Assembly (NCBI RefSeq): GCF_018342065.1
Contig: NZ_JAFDOE010000010.1
Location: 338-64,337 of the forward strand
Direction: 5' to 3'
Length of the DNA stretch: 64,000 nucleotides
Source of the DNA: Citrobacter sp. FP75
GTDB taxonomy: Bacteria; Pseudomonadota; Gammaproteobacteria; Enterobacterales; Enterobacteriaceae
The notes under the pieces are model-generated. The model was not told the origin of the DNA and ran no database searches. It saw only the letters and a program-made list of their open reading frames with translations. Of the stretch, positions 19,949 through 29,379 are shown in pieces. Each line of letters begins with the position of its first letter. The stretch's first letter is position 1. The translations under genes and the position numbers were made by a program.

Positions 19949-20716
19949 ATGTGCGAACTGCTCGGGATGAGCGCCAATGTGCCAACCGATATCTGCTTTA
20001 GCTTCACCGGGCTGGTTCAGCGCGGGGGAGGTACCGGGCCGCACAAAGACGGCTGGGGTATTACGTTTTATGAAGGTAAGGGCTGCCGTACGTTTAAAGA
20101 TCCGCAACCCAGCTTTAATTCGCCTATCGCCAAACTGGTACAAGACTATCCCATCAAATCCTGCTCCGTAATTGCCCATATTCGTCAGGCGAATCGGGGG
20201 GAAGTGGCGCTGGAGAATACCCATCCGTTTACGCGCGAACTGTGGGGACGCAACTGGACCTACGCACATAACGGACAGCTCGGCGGCTACAAATCGCTGG
20301 AAACCGGTAATTTCCGCCCGGTCGGTGAAACCGATAGCGAAAAAGCGTTCTGCTGGCTGCTACATAAACTGGTTGAGCGGTATCCGCGCACGCCTGGTAA
20401 CATGGCTGCGGTGTTTAAATATATTGCCGTGCTGGCCGGAGAATTGCGTGAGAAGGGCGTTTTCAACATGTTGCTGTCCGACGGTTGCTACGTGATGGCC
20501 TTCTGCTCGACCAATCTGTTTTGGATCACGCGTCGTGCGCCATTCGGCGTGGCAACGTTGCTGGACCAGGATGTGGAAATTGACTTTAGCTCAGAGACCA
20601 CACCCAATGATGTGGTCACCGTGATTGCCACTCAGCCGCTGACGGGCAATGAAACCTGGCAAAAGATTATGCCAGGTGAATGGGCGCTATTTTGTCTCGG
20701 GGAGCGCGTAGTTTGA
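19949..20716 (+). CDS. yafJ: Class II glutamine amidotransferase-like protein YafJ
   Basis: 255-residue single-domain Ntn-type glutaminase. The catalytic Cys is residue 2 (MCELLGM), exposed after Met removal, and the glutamine pocket motifs HIRQANRG and AHNGQL are intact. No synthase domain is fused, so the ammonia acceptor is unknown. It matches E. coli YafJ over the full length. It overlaps the convergent dpaA gene by 30 bases. The repeat element between gmhA and yafJ may carry its promoter or separate it from gmhA. Confidence 0.93.
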   Translation: MCELLGMSANVPTDICFSFTGLVQRGGGTGPHKDGWGITFYEGKGCRTFKDPQPSFNSPIAKLVQDYPIKSCSVIAHIRQANRGEVALENTHPFTRELWGRNWTYAHNGQLGGYKSLETGNFRPVGETDSEKAFCWLLHKLVERYPRTPGNMAAVFKYIAVLAGELREKGVFNMLLSDGCYVMAFCSTNLFWITRRAPFGVATLLDQDVEIDFSSETTPNDVVTVIATQPLTGNETWQKIMPGEWALFCLGERVV

Positions 20717-21427
20717 CGCCAGCTGCGGCTGGACGACTTCATGACTCAACGGCTTGCTGACGACGTAACGGCCATCGATGACGGAAACGGTCGGTGGTTT
20801 ACGCGTCTGTTCAAAGTAGTCGTATCCCGGTTTTAGCTGCGTCCAGAACTCTTTGTAATACGAAAACTTATGACGCTGCATATTGGCGTCAGTCATGCGG
20901 AATGGGTAAATGCTCACCTGAACGCTTGACTGTCCGAACACCAGTGCGCCGGTGACAAACTGGAAGATCTCATCAATGCCATTATCGGTCATCGCGTAGC
21001 AGCCGACGGAAACGCAGGCGCCGTGGATCATCAGGTATTTACCTTCGTAGCCGTGAGCGCGATCGTAGGCGTTAGGAAAACCGATGTTAATCGCTTTATA
21101 GAAGCGGCTATCCGGTTTGAGCTGCCCGCGCTGTACGCTGTAAAATCCTTCCGGGCTTTTAAAATCACCCTGACGCTGTTTCGGTCCTAGCCCGCCGGAA
21201 TAGTTACAGATCTTGTAGCTGTCGAGCAATTGATACTGTTCGCCCATCTTGACGTACAGATCCAGCGTGCGTTCTTCTTTGAAGATCTGAATATAGACAG
21301 GAGAACCCATCAATTGCTGCTTATATTCTTTGCTGACAGGCGTGGTCGGGCTGCTACTGCTCAGCAAACCGGCAAATGAAACGCACGGTAATAAAAGCAT
21401 CGCAAGAAAAAATGCGATTTTACGCAT
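20687..21427 (-). CDS. dpaA: L,D-transpeptidase-fold amidase DpaA (YafK)
   Basis: 246-residue periplasmic protein with a signal peptide (residues 1-19, ending VSFA). The YkuD catalytic motif is present as His135 ... Ser140-x-Gly142-Cys143 ([14 protein letters not shown]). The E. coli homologue YafK/DpaA is reported to detach Braun lipoprotein from peptidoglycan rather than cross-link. The 3' end overlaps yafJ by 30 bases, tail to tail. Confidence 0.9.
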   Translation of the reverse strand: MRKIAFFLAMLLLPCVSFAGLLSSSSPTTPVSKEYKQQLMGSPVYIQIFKEERTLDLYVKMGEQYQLLDSYKICNYSGGLGPKQRQGDFKSPEGFYSVQRGQLKPDSRFYKAINIGFPNAYDRAHGYEGKYLMIHGACVSVGCYAMTDNGIDEIFQFVTGALVFGQSSVQVSIYPFRMTDANMQRHKFSYYKEFWTQLKPGYDYFEQTRKPPTVSVIDGRYVVSKPLSHEVVQPQLASNYALPETK

Positions 21428-21775
21428 ACTGCTTATTCCTTGATAAAACGGTTACACACGCCAGGACGGCAAATAGAGTCCCCAAATCGGATAAATCTGG
21501 ATTTGGAGCGCTCACATTAGCACCAAGAGAGTTTTTCGCAAGTCTCTCGTGCTGCGTTTACACTTTAGTTTCTCTTTATACGGAAAATTGGACTTAAAGG
21601 CAGTCAGACACTGGCCTATTTTGCTGGCTACCACACTTCATTGGGTCTTATTAATGCAGAATCGCTAATATATTGAATTTAAAAAATTAATTATTTAATA
21701 ATCGAATATTAAAACGGAACTCCCGGCAATGGCGGTAGACTGCGCCGAACGTGTTTGATCAGGTATTCTTTTTTC
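21428..21775. other. Intergenic region dpaA-yafL
   Basis: 348 bases without a supportable gene. In K-12 the toxin-antitoxin pair dinJ-yafQ lies here; no trace of either is visible. The right half is AT-rich and must hold the yafL promoter and, on the other strand, that of dpaA. I see no clear operator or terminator. Confidence 0.6.
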
Positions 21776-22537
21776 ATGTCTTTTGCCGCTGCACCCCGAC
21801 GCCTTTTGCCGGGTCTGCTGTCTTTGTGTGTTGTGTTTTCACTACCGTCTGTCGCCAAAGTTCAGCCTTCCTTATCCGACGCGCATGTAAGCTATGCGGC
21901 GCAGTCGCGTATGCGTAACCGTGCCCGACTGCTGAAGCAGTATCACACACGGTTAAAAAAGCAGGCGAGCTACATTGTGGAAGGTAATGCGGAAAGTAAG
22001 AAAGCGCTACGCCTACAGAACCGGAGCCTCATTAAGCAGCACCCGGAATGGTTCCCCGGTCCGCTAAAAGCCAGCGATCATCGTTGGCAGGAGCTGGCTG
22101 AGAACGATCATTTTCTTAGTAGCGATCATTTGCACAACATCACCGAAGTGGCTATCCATCGTCTTGAGCAGCAACTGGGTAAACCTTACTTGTGGGGAGG
22201 GACGAAGCCTGAAGACGGCTTTGACTGTAGCGGGCTGGTGTTCTACGCCTACAATAAAATCCTGGCGGCGAAACTGCCCCGTACCGCGAATGAAATGTAT
22301 CACTATCGGCGGGCGACGATCGTCGCTAATCGCGATCTGCGTCGCGGTGATTTACTGTTTTTCCATATTCATAGCCGGGATATTGCCGATCATATGGGCG
22401 TCTATTTGGGGCAGGGACAATTTATTGAATCGCCACGCACCGGCGAAACGATTCGGGTAAGCACATTGTCCGAACCTTTCTGGCAGGATCATTATCTCGG
22501 TGCCCGTCGTATTCTTACGGAAAATACGATTCTTTAA
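21776..22537 (+). CDS. yafL: NlpC/P60-family cell-wall peptidase YafL
   Basis: 253-residue secreted or envelope endopeptidase. It has a signal-like N-terminus (residues 10-29) and an NlpC/P60 domain at about 125-253 with catalytic Cys151 (GFDCSGL) and His206 (IADHMGVYLG). This family cuts peptide stems of murein. It resembles E. coli YafL but its N-terminus differs and lacks a lipobox. ATG 21776 is preceded by AGGT; a TTG at 21755 is also in frame but less likely. A bidirectional terminator separates it from the flagellar locus. Confidence 0.87.
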   Translation: MSFAAAPRRLLPGLLSLCVVFSLPSVAKVQPSLSDAHVSYAAQSRMRNRARLLKQYHTRLKKQASYIVEGNAESKKALRLQNRSLIKQHPEWFPGPLKASDHRWQELAENDHFLSSDHLHNITEVAIHRLEQQLGKPYLWGGTKPEDGFDCSGLVFYAYNKILAAKLPRTANEMYHYRRATIVANRDLRRGDLLFFHIHSRDIADHMGVYLGQGQFIESPRTGETIRVSTLSEPFWQDHYLGARRILTENTIL

Positions 22538-22541
22538 TAAA

Positions 22542-22568
22542 TAAGGCGGTACTTTCAGCACCGCCTTA
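22542..22568. terminator. Bidirectional terminator between yafL and lfhA
   Basis: Nine-bp perfect stem (22542-22550 with 22560-22568) between convergent genes, with AT-rich flanks. It marks the left border of the Flag-2 locus. Confidence 0.8.
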
Positions 22569-22575
22569 CCCAGCG

Positions 22576-24669
22576 TCAGCTCAATGCCCCCATGATTTTT
22601 AATTCCAGCTCATCAGGAACTTCATTATAAGACAGCACCTGTAACCCCGGCGCGAACAGGCGGGCGTAACGTGCGAGCAACGGACGTAACTGCGGTGCGA
22701 CCAACAATACCGGTTCTTTACCCGCGGCTTTCATTTGTTCTTTTATCTGCGGCATATTGGTCTGGAACTGATTAAGCATATTCGGATCGACCGGTACGCT
22801 GTCGAGCATCACTTTGCCACTTTGCTGTGCCTGATTGACCACGTTTGCCAGCAAATTCTCTAGCTCGTTATTGAGCGTGTATACCGCCAACTCATCTTTG
22901 CGCACAAATGGATGGGTAATACTGCGACGTAGCGCCAGGCGGACATCTGCCGTCAAAAGAATATGATCTTTGGTGACGGCGCTACTGGCGACCAACACCG
23001 TCGCAATTGTTACGATATCGCGTAATGAAACGCCTTCGATAAGTAGCGTCCGATAAACCTTCAACAATTGGCTGTAGTTCAATGCTGCGCTGAGATCTTC
23101 CGCCAGTCGTGGGGCCATTGAAGACAGTCGGTTATGCAGTTGGGTAATATCGTCGTAGTTAAACAAGTCGGGAATATAGCTGCGAATGACCTTATTCACA
23201 TGCGTAGCAATAACGCTGGCGCTATCAATTACCTGATACCCCATATTTAACGCTTTTGCTTTTTGCGCCGCGACTATCCAGGTGACGGGCATGCCGTAAG
23301 CCGGATCGTGACCTAAAACGCCGTCTATCTCACCATAGGTTTCGCTGGACGGCAGCGCCATCAGCTTATCCGATGGGATATCCGCTTCATCCGCTTTAAT
23401 ACCGTTTATAAAAATGGCGTACTGGCTGGGTTTAAGCCTGAAGTTTTCGCGGATGCGAATTTCAGGCAATAGCACGCCGTTGCCGTCAGAAATCACCTGT
23501 CGCACGCCGCGAATACGCTGGGTCAGCGGATTTCCTTTGGATTTATCTACCAGCGACACCAGCTTATATCCCAGACTCAGGCTAATGGGTTCAATCAGCG
23601 GAATGGTTTCCCAACTGACCTGTTGCTCGGTGGTTTCAACGATGGTTTTGGTCAGCGTTTCGAGGTTTTTCTCTTCAGTTTCAGCGACTTTCGGGCGCTT
23701 GCTCATACGCCAGGCAGTAAACCCCAGCAGGGCAGTGAAAATCAGGAAAGGGAAGTGAGGCATCCCCGGCACTACCGCCAGCACGAACATAATGCTGGTG
23801 GCGGTATAGAGCACGGAAGGGCTGGCCAATAACTGACTACGCACATCAGTCGCGATATCGCCGCTGTCGCTCACGCGGGTAACGATGATTGCCGCCGCCG
23901 TCGACAGCAGCAGAGACGGGATCTGCGCGACCAGGCCGTCACCGATGGTCATCAGTACGTATTGCTGGAACGCGGCTTCGGCGCTTAAATCATATTTAAA
24001 GATCCCAATGCACACGCCGCCGATCAGGTTGATCGCCAGAATCATCATCCCGGCGATGGCGTCACCACGCACGAACTTCGACGCACCATCCATTGCGCCA
24101 TAGAAATCTGCTTCACCCGCCACGTCTTTACGTCGCGTTTGCGCCTGTGCCTGGTTAATCAACCCTGCGTTCAGATCGGCATCAATCGCCATCTGCTTAC
24201 CGGGCATGGCGTCCAGAGTAAAGCGGGCAGACACTTCAGAGATACGTTCCGCACCTTTGGTGACAACGATAAAGTTGATGATCATCAGGATGATGAACAC
24301 CACAAAACCGACCACAAAGTTACCGCCGATCACCACCTGACCAAAGGACTCAATCACTTTACCGGCCGCGCCTGCGCCCATATGCCCATGCAGTAAAACC
24401 ACGCGCGTTGACGCCACGTTCAGCGTCAGTCGCATCAGGGTGGTTATCAGCAAAATGGTCGGAAAAAGGCTGAATTCGAGTGGTCGTTTTGCAGAAACGG
24501 CCACCAACAGCACCATCACCGCCAGCACGATGTTAAAGGTGAACAGAATATCCAGCAAGGCGGGCGGTAACGGCAGGATCACCATCGCCAGAATACACAG
24601 GATCACCAGCGGCACGCCGATATTACCGTTACGCAGCAGTGCCAGGAATTGCTTAGTTGTTTTCGGCAT
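22576..24669 (-). CDS. lfhA: Lateral flagellar export apparatus protein LfhA (FlhA)
   Basis: 697-residue export-gate protein of the flagellar type III system. The N-terminal half has about eight membrane helices with the FHIPEP-family signature RRKDVAGEADFYGAMDGA; the C-terminal half (about 350-697) is the cytosolic nonameric docking domain. Length is normal, so this is a complete version of the gene that survives in K-12 only as the fhiA remnant. It is last in the leftward operon lfiMNPQR-lfhBA and overlaps lfhB by 17 bases. Confidence 0.95.
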   Translation of the reverse strand: MPKTTKQFLALLRNGNIGVPLVILCILAMVILPLPPALLDILFTFNIVLAVMVLLVAVSAKRPLEFSLFPTILLITTLMRLTLNVASTRVVLLHGHMGAGAAGKVIESFGQVVIGGNFVVGFVVFIILMIINFIVVTKGAERISEVSARFTLDAMPGKQMAIDADLNAGLINQAQAQTRRKDVAGEADFYGAMDGASKFVRGDAIAGMMILAINLIGGVCIGIFKYDLSAEAAFQQYVLMTIGDGLVAQIPSLLLSTAAAIIVTRVSDSGDIATDVRSQLLASPSVLYTATSIMFVLAVVPGMPHFPFLIFTALLGFTAWRMSKRPKVAETEEKNLETLTKTIVETTEQQVSWETIPLIEPISLSLGYKLVSLVDKSKGNPLTQRIRGVRQVISDGNGVLLPEIRIRENFRLKPSQYAIFINGIKADEADIPSDKLMALPSSETYGEIDGVLGHDPAYGMPVTWIVAAQKAKALNMGYQVIDSASVIATHVNKVIRSYIPDLFNYDDITQLHNRLSSMAPRLAEDLSAALNYSQLLKVYRTLLIEGVSLRDIVTIATVLVASSAVTKDHILLTADVRLALRRSITHPFVRKDELAVYTLNNELENLLANVVNQAQQSGKVMLDSVPVDPNMLNQFQTNMPQIKEQMKAAGKEPVLLVAPQLRPLLARYARLFAPGLQVLSYNEVPDELELKIMGALS

Positions 24670-25792
24670 CCAGTTTAAGAACCTCTTTTGGAATGGAAAT
24701 ATGTCTGTTCAGTGAAGGGCGCGCTTGTGAGCCGTCACGCCAGTGTTTCATTTGCAGGACGTAGGTCAGAACGTGGGCAATCGCCCGATAAAGCTGAAAC
24801 GGAATTTGTTGATTCACCTGGGTGGTGTAATAGACCGAACGTGCCAGCTTTGGAAATTCAACGATTTCAATGTTGCTCTCCGTCGCCACCTGGCGGATAA
24901 ACAGCGCAATTTCATCTGTTCCTTTGGCGATAACGAAAGGCGCAGCGGCGCGCGACTGGTCATATTGCAATGCCACGGCGTAGTGCGTCGGGTTGACGAT
25001 CACCACGTCGGCTTTCGGTACAACTTTGCGTATTTGCCCCATCGCCATTTGACGCTGTAAACGTCGGATCCTGGCTTTAACTTCCGGCTTACCTTCCTGA
25101 TTTTTATATTCTTCTTTAACTTCCTGTTTAGTCATCTTCAGCCCTTTGGTGAACATTTTCTTAGCCAAAGGAACATCGATCAGGGCGAAAAAAATAAACA
25201 GGATGACGAAATTGCGCATCACGCTGCTATAAAGCGACAAACCATCGACAATCGCCTGCTTAAAGAACAACTCCTGTAGTCCGAGAAACGCCGCGAAGTT
25301 ATTGCGCAGGCTAATCCACAGCATGACCAAAAGCACCAGTGCCTTCAGCGTCATCTTGCCGGTATCAACCAGGTGGTCGGTTGAAAGCAGACGCCCGATC
25401 CCTTTGAGCGGACTTAACTTGCTGAAGTCCGGTAAAATTTTCTTCGGCAGGAATAACCATCCGCCAGGTACCAGTGAGGCAAACAGGGCGGCGACCGGCA
25501 TCGGTAACAGCGTCAGGATAAATTTCGCTAAAATCAGCAGATGATGTTCGAGGAACTGGCCGATGATGTCCGGGTCATTAATGTTCTGCGCGTACTGATG
25601 TACGCTGATAAAACTTTCGCGTACGAAATCTTCATACCAGGGGAAGCTGCTGGAAATCACCATAAACGCGGCAAACAGACTGGCGGCAAGCCCCATGTCC
25701 TTTGAGCGTGGAATCTGACCCTCTTGTCTGGCCTTGCGAAGTTTTTGCGCCGAGGGTTTTTCTGTTTTTTCTTCGCTGCTGTTATCCGCCAT
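24653..25792 (-). CDS. lfhB: Lateral flagellar export switch protein LfhB (FlhB)
   Basis: 379-residue inner-membrane protein that switches export from rod/hook to filament substrates. It begins with the characteristic charged segment EEKTEKPSAQKLRKAREEG-like (here KARQEGQIPRSKD), then four membrane helices. The autocleavage motif NPTH lies at residues 267-270 in the cytosolic domain. Overlaps with lfhA and lfiR indicate translational coupling. Confidence 0.95.
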   Translation of the reverse strand: MADNSSEEKTEKPSAQKLRKARQEGQIPRSKDMGLAASLFAAFMVISSSFPWYEDFVRESFISVHQYAQNINDPDIIGQFLEHHLLILAKFILTLLPMPVAALFASLVPGGWLFLPKKILPDFSKLSPLKGIGRLLSTDHLVDTGKMTLKALVLLVMLWISLRNNFAAFLGLQELFFKQAIVDGLSLYSSVMRNFVILFIFFALIDVPLAKKMFTKGLKMTKQEVKEEYKNQEGKPEVKARIRRLQRQMAMGQIRKVVPKADVVIVNPTHYAVALQYDQSRAAAPFVIAKGTDEIALFIRQVATESNIEIVEFPKLARSVYYTTQVNQQIPFQLYRAIAHVLTYVLQMKHWRDGSQARPSLNRHISIPKEVLKLDAENN

Positions 25793-26564
25793 AGTGCCCC
25801 TTCAGCGCGTCAAGTTGCTGTAAGACGAAATTCGCCAGGTGCAAATAGTGGTCGGGCAGGTTGTAAAGCAAAGTCGCAAAGCAAACCAGCCCTGCCAGCA
25901 TATTGATAGGAAAACCTAAGGAGTATAGGTTGAGCGGAGGCGCAATGCGGTTAAGCAGGCCAAAGCAGCCCTGTACAATCAGCATGATAAAGGTAGTCGG
26001 CAGCGCCAGCAGTGTGGCTGCAGCGAACACCCACCCCAGCGCCAGGGAAATGGTGCGAAGAGATTGTGGATGCAGCGCATTGCCAATCGGCCAGTAGGTA
26101 AAGCCTTTGAATAAAATGCTCACCAGCAGCAGATGCCCATCCATCGCAAAGAACAGGATCACCGCGTAAATGTTGATCATTTCCGCCAGTACCGTCGTCG
26201 ATGCACCGCTGCTGGGATCGTTCATCACCGCCATACTCATCCCCATATTAAACGAGAGGATTTGCCCCGCCAGCTGCAGTGCCAGAAACAAAAACTGCAG
26301 CATCAGGCCGAAAAGCATGCCCCACAGGATCTGTTCCACGCTCAGAATAATACTGTTCATCGACAGCAGGCTGGTGGGCACGGGATGCGGGATCAACGGT
26401 GTAATAATAAAGGCCAGCGCCAGTGACAAAATAATGCGTACACGCACCGTCAGTGCCGCGTTATCCAGTACCGGCGCGTAGCGAATAAACGCCATAATGC
26501 GCACGAAAGGGAACCACATGCCCAGGATCAGGTTGCTTAGCTGCGTAATGTCTGTTTCGCGCAT
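25782..26564 (-). CDS. lfiR: Lateral flagellar export gate protein LfiR (FliR)
   Basis: 260-residue, six-helix inner-membrane component of the FliPQR export gate. It has the expected hydrophobic profile and the internal FNMGMSMAVMNDP segment typical of FliR/SctT. It starts one base after the lfiQ stop region on the minus strand and overlaps lfhB by 11 bases, in the conserved order fliPQR-flhB. Confidence 0.94.
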   Translation of the reverse strand: MRETDITQLSNLILGMWFPFVRIMAFIRYAPVLDNAALTVRVRIILSLALAFIITPLIPHPVPTSLLSMNSIILSVEQILWGMLFGLMLQFLFLALQLAGQILSFNMGMSMAVMNDPSSGASTTVLAEMINIYAVILFFAMDGHLLLVSILFKGFTYWPIGNALHPQSLRTISLALGWVFAAATLLALPTTFIMLIVQGCFGLLNRIAPPLNLYSLGFPINMLAGLVCFATLLYNLPDHYLHLANFVLQQLDALKGHYGG

Positions 26565-26565
26565 G

Positions 26566-26838
26566 TCAGTGCACCAGAATGGCGGCCTGAGTGAACAAAT
26601 GCACGCAGAGATCGCTTAACTGGACGATCATCCATTTCCCGCAAATACCCAATACCGCCAGGGTAACAATTAGCCTGGGTAAAAAGCTGAGCGTTTGCTC
26701 GTTAATCTGCGTGACCGCCTGGAAGATGCTGACCAGAATACCGACCAGCAGGCTGGGAACGACTAATACGCAGACCAGGATAATCACGACTTTTATACCG
26801 CTGGCGACGATATCGGCTGCTACATCAATAGTTAACAT
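26566..26838 (-). CDS. lfiQ: Lateral flagellar export gate protein LfiQ (FliQ)
   Basis: 90-residue protein made of two membrane hairpin helices, the normal FliQ length. The segment VPSLLVGILVSIFQAVTQIN is diagnostic of FliQ/SctS. It sits between lfiP and lfiR with 1-2 base gaps. Confidence 0.94.
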   Translation of the reverse strand: MLTIDVAADIVASGIKVVIILVCVLVVPSLLVGILVSIFQAVTQINEQTLSFLPRLIVTLAVLGICGKWMIVQLSDLCVHLFTQAAILVH

Positions 26839-26840
26839 AC

Positions 26841-27599
26841 TTATCCCAGCCCCAGACCGCGAATGCTGGAGGTGAGCGTGCCGACGGTAAGCCCCCAGCC
26901 ATCAATAAGCACAAAAAGCATCAGCTTAAAGGGTAGGGAAACGATCAGCGGCGATAGCATCATCATCCCCATTGCCATCAACACGCTGGCGACGATCAGG
27001 TCGATCACCAGGAATGGGATGTAAATCATAAAGCCTATCTGAAAGGCCGTTTTCAGCTCGCTCAGCACGTAGGCAGGAACCACAATGGAGAGATCCTGAT
27101 CGGCGGCATTCCCTTTCGCATTGGCGATCGTCATTACCTGCGCTATCGCTTTTTTATTCGTCTGTGCCAGCATAAAGCGCTTCAGCGGCGAGGCCGCGGT
27201 GCTCAGTGCGTCAGGAAGCGTTATCTGGTCGTTTTCGAAAGGCACCACGGCGTGATCGTAAATGTTGATCCAGACAGGGCGCATAACCAGCATGGTTAAG
27301 GACAGCGCAATGCCAAGCAGGATGCGGTTAGGCGGTGTTTGCTGCAGGCCCAGCGCCTGGCGCAACAGAGAAAGAACAATAATAAAACGTGTAAAGCAGG
27401 TCATCATTAGCACCAGAGTAGGCAGGATGCCTACCAGCGTCATCAGAAGCAGGACCTGAATCTTGACGCTGTATTCCTGGCTGTTACCGTGCGAAATCAC
27501 ATTCAACAACGGGATATCTCCCCCTTGCGCGCAGGCAAAGGGCGATAGCAGAAGTAAAGAGATACCCACTATAAGAGTGAGTTTTGGAGCGATTTTCAT
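26841..27599 (-). CDS. lfiP: Lateral flagellar export gate protein LfiP (FliP)
   Basis: 252-residue inner-membrane protein with an N-terminal signal sequence (residues 1-24) and four membrane helices. The FliP signature TCFTRFIIVLSLLRQALG near residues 66-84 is clear. It starts within the lfiN stop codon (ATGA overlap). It forms the pentameric core of the export gate with LfiQ and LfiR. Confidence 0.95.
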   Translation of the reverse strand: MKIAPKLTLIVGISLLLLSPFACAQGGDIPLLNVISHGNSQEYSVKIQVLLLMTLVGILPTLVLMMTCFTRFIIVLSLLRQALGLQQTPPNRILLGIALSLTMLVMRPVWINIYDHAVVPFENDQITLPDALSTAASPLKRFMLAQTNKKAIAQVMTIANAKGNAADQDLSIVVPAYVLSELKTAFQIGFMIYIPFLVIDLIVASVLMAMGMMMLSPLIVSLPFKLMLFVLIDGWGLTVGTLTSSIRGLGLG

Positions 27600-27967
27600 G
27601 GTGCCAGGTCGTTGATTTCATGGGTGTTGAATTCAAGGACGCGCAGGCCATATTTTTCATTGACCACCACCACTTCGGCCTTGCCTAACAGGATATTGTT
27701 CACCTTAATATCCAGCGGCTCGCCTGCGAGTTTGTCCATCTCAATGACGGTGTCATCATCAATGTTTAGCAGGTCGGACAGCATAACCTCCACTGAAGAG
27801 ACTTCCAGCGTTAACGTCACCGGAATGCGTTTGAGTAGAGACATGGACTCGGAAAAACGATCCTCTAACCGTGCGACCAGCTTTTCGGTAACTGACGGTG
27901 CTGGAGAGGTGCTGGCTTCAGGGGCTAATTCAAAACCTTGCTCTAAAATATCTTCTTGCTTACTCAT
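27596..27967 (-). CDS. lfiN: Lateral flagellar C-ring protein LfiN (FliN)
   Basis: 123-residue switch protein with a variable acidic N-terminus and a SpoA/FliN domain at about 50-120 (LLNIDDDTVIEMDKLAGEPLDI). It forms the bottom of the C-ring with LfiM and LfiG and connects to the ATPase complex. It overlaps lfiM by eight bases and lfiP by four. Confidence 0.93.
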   Translation of the reverse strand: MSKQEDILEQGFELAPEASTSPAPSVTEKLVARLEDRFSESMSLLKRIPVTLTLEVSSVEVMLSDLLNIDDDTVIEMDKLAGEPLDIKVNNILLGKAEVVVVNEKYGLRVLEFNTHEINDLAP

Positions 27968-28823
27968 AGGATTTCTCAGTCTTACTCGTTAACTCGGATA
28001 AAAACAGTTTGTCTTTATCTTCTACGATCAGGGCATTAAATAATTCGGATTTCCCGATATAAACAGGGAAACTATCAGGCATCGCAATAGGTAAAATGTC
28101 CCCTGGCTTAATCGTTGTCAGGTCGGCAACGTTTAAGGGGATCTCTGCAATCTTGACGTTCATGGTCAGTGGTAGCGTATTGATAATTTCTTTTATCAGC
28201 GTTTTTTTACGCGTTTCAGCATTGGCTTTATCAATCTGCTTTTTTTTATCGCCGTGTTCGCTACGACGAATTAAGTTCAGAATGTAATCGGTGTGTGAAT
28301 CATCCAGTAAGATTCTAAAACTGCAATTCTCATCATCACCTAATATAAACGTCAATTGATAGGCCCAGTGAGTTTGGACGGTACTGCTATCAGGTTTGAG
28401 CGTCAGTGGGATACCTGAGATATTTTTATTAAATATGAGATTGCTAATATCCTGGGCCAGTCTACCTTTCAATCGGATTTCTGTTTTAGTCGGTAAATCA
28501 TCCTGTGGTTTTTCATCAGCAAGAGATGATACCAAACCATAGAAATTACCTAATAGCATTAACAATAATGCGCGATCGATATCGAAAGCCAGATGGCCGA
28601 CCTGAGAAACCAATAGCTCAGCGCTTTTATTGATAACATCCATCTCACAATGTATTTTTCTGAGTGTTATATTTGTGCGATGTTTTTTTAGGAAATAGTT
28701 TCCGAGATGTGATTCAATTGTATCAAAATTACCTGTGAACATAGTCGGTAAACGATGATATGGACGCCCAAGTCGGTTTCCTTCAAGTTTAAAGATCCCG
28801 GGCGTTTGACTATATTTCAGCAT
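27960..28823 (-). CDS. lfiM: Lateral flagellar C-ring protein LfiM (FliM-like)
   Basis: 287-residue FliM-type switch protein. The C-terminal SpoA-like region (ADLTTIKPGDILPIAMPDSFPVYIGKSELF) is well kept, while the middle domain is divergent. The N-terminal CheY-binding peptide of classical FliM is not recognisable, as usual for lateral flagella that are not chemotactically switched; this last point is inference. ATG 28823 is chosen; a TTG at 28871 is also in frame. It is first in the leftward operon, divergent from lafK. Confidence 0.87.
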   Translation of the reverse strand: MLKYSQTPGIFKLEGNRLGRPYHRLPTMFTGNFDTIESHLGNYFLKKHRTNITLRKIHCEMDVINKSAELLVSQVGHLAFDIDRALLLMLLGNFYGLVSSLADEKPQDDLPTKTEIRLKGRLAQDISNLIFNKNISGIPLTLKPDSSTVQTHWAYQLTFILGDDENCSFRILLDDSHTDYILNLIRRSEHGDKKKQIDKANAETRKKTLIKEIINTLPLTMNVKIAEIPLNVADLTTIKPGDILPIAMPDSFPVYIGKSELFNALIVEDKDKLFLSELTSKTEKSYE

Positions 28824-29379
28824 GGTACACTTTCTCAGCTGTAATTTTTGGAGCGGATGAATTGAGATCAAGTCCCGCGGTTATCAAAGAAAATACAAAT
28901 CCATTTAATTTATTGCTCATCCTTGACGCTATTCTCATATTGTTGGAGTCCATTAGGTATGAAATGCGTTGCCTACAATCTTCTCTGATGTAGGGCTGGA
29001 TATTAGATAGTTTGTCCTGTTTCTCTGCAAGTTATTAATGGCGTTGAACTGTAATTAAAAAATAATTAATTGTATAAGTGCGATGTTTCTCTCTCTCTTG
29101 GTCATACCTTTCATCTCATTCTTGGTGCTTGTTTTTCACTCTGATTTCTGGTTAACTCATTGTTTTTTATGTGATAATATTTTTATAATCTTTTAATTTA
29201 AGATTGTTAACAGGACTAGTGGTAGTATTTTTTTAGGAAAAACCTTACTTAAGTTTAGTCTTTGGTAGGCCGTTATTGGGATAACGGTAAAACATGAGCA
29301 AGGATGGGATTGAAACATGGCACGAGCGATATCTATTATTCGGTAATTGTGCTTTGGAATGATTTGTATATTTCTCGTA
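28824..29379. other. Divergent regulatory region lfiM-lafK
   Basis: About 560 AT-rich bases between the leftward export operon and lafK, with no supportable gene. It holds a sigma-28-like site facing lafK (29249-29276). I found no GG-N10-GC element of sigma-54 type facing lfiM, so that operon probably uses another sigma factor. A TGGCACG at 29318 looks like a -24 box but lacks the -12 partner. Confidence 0.6.
29249..29276 (+). promoter_or_regulatory. Sigma-28-like promoter upstream of lafK
   Basis: TTAAGTTT, 12 bases, GCCGTTAT. The -10 box agrees with the FliA consensus GCCGATAA at six of eight positions. Spacing is identical to the sites before lfgM and lafA. Confidence 0.55.

Noticed and set aside
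29318-29334. TGGCACG as sigma-54 promoter of lafK
   Set aside because: The -24 box is perfect but the required GC at -12 is missing (ATATC instead).
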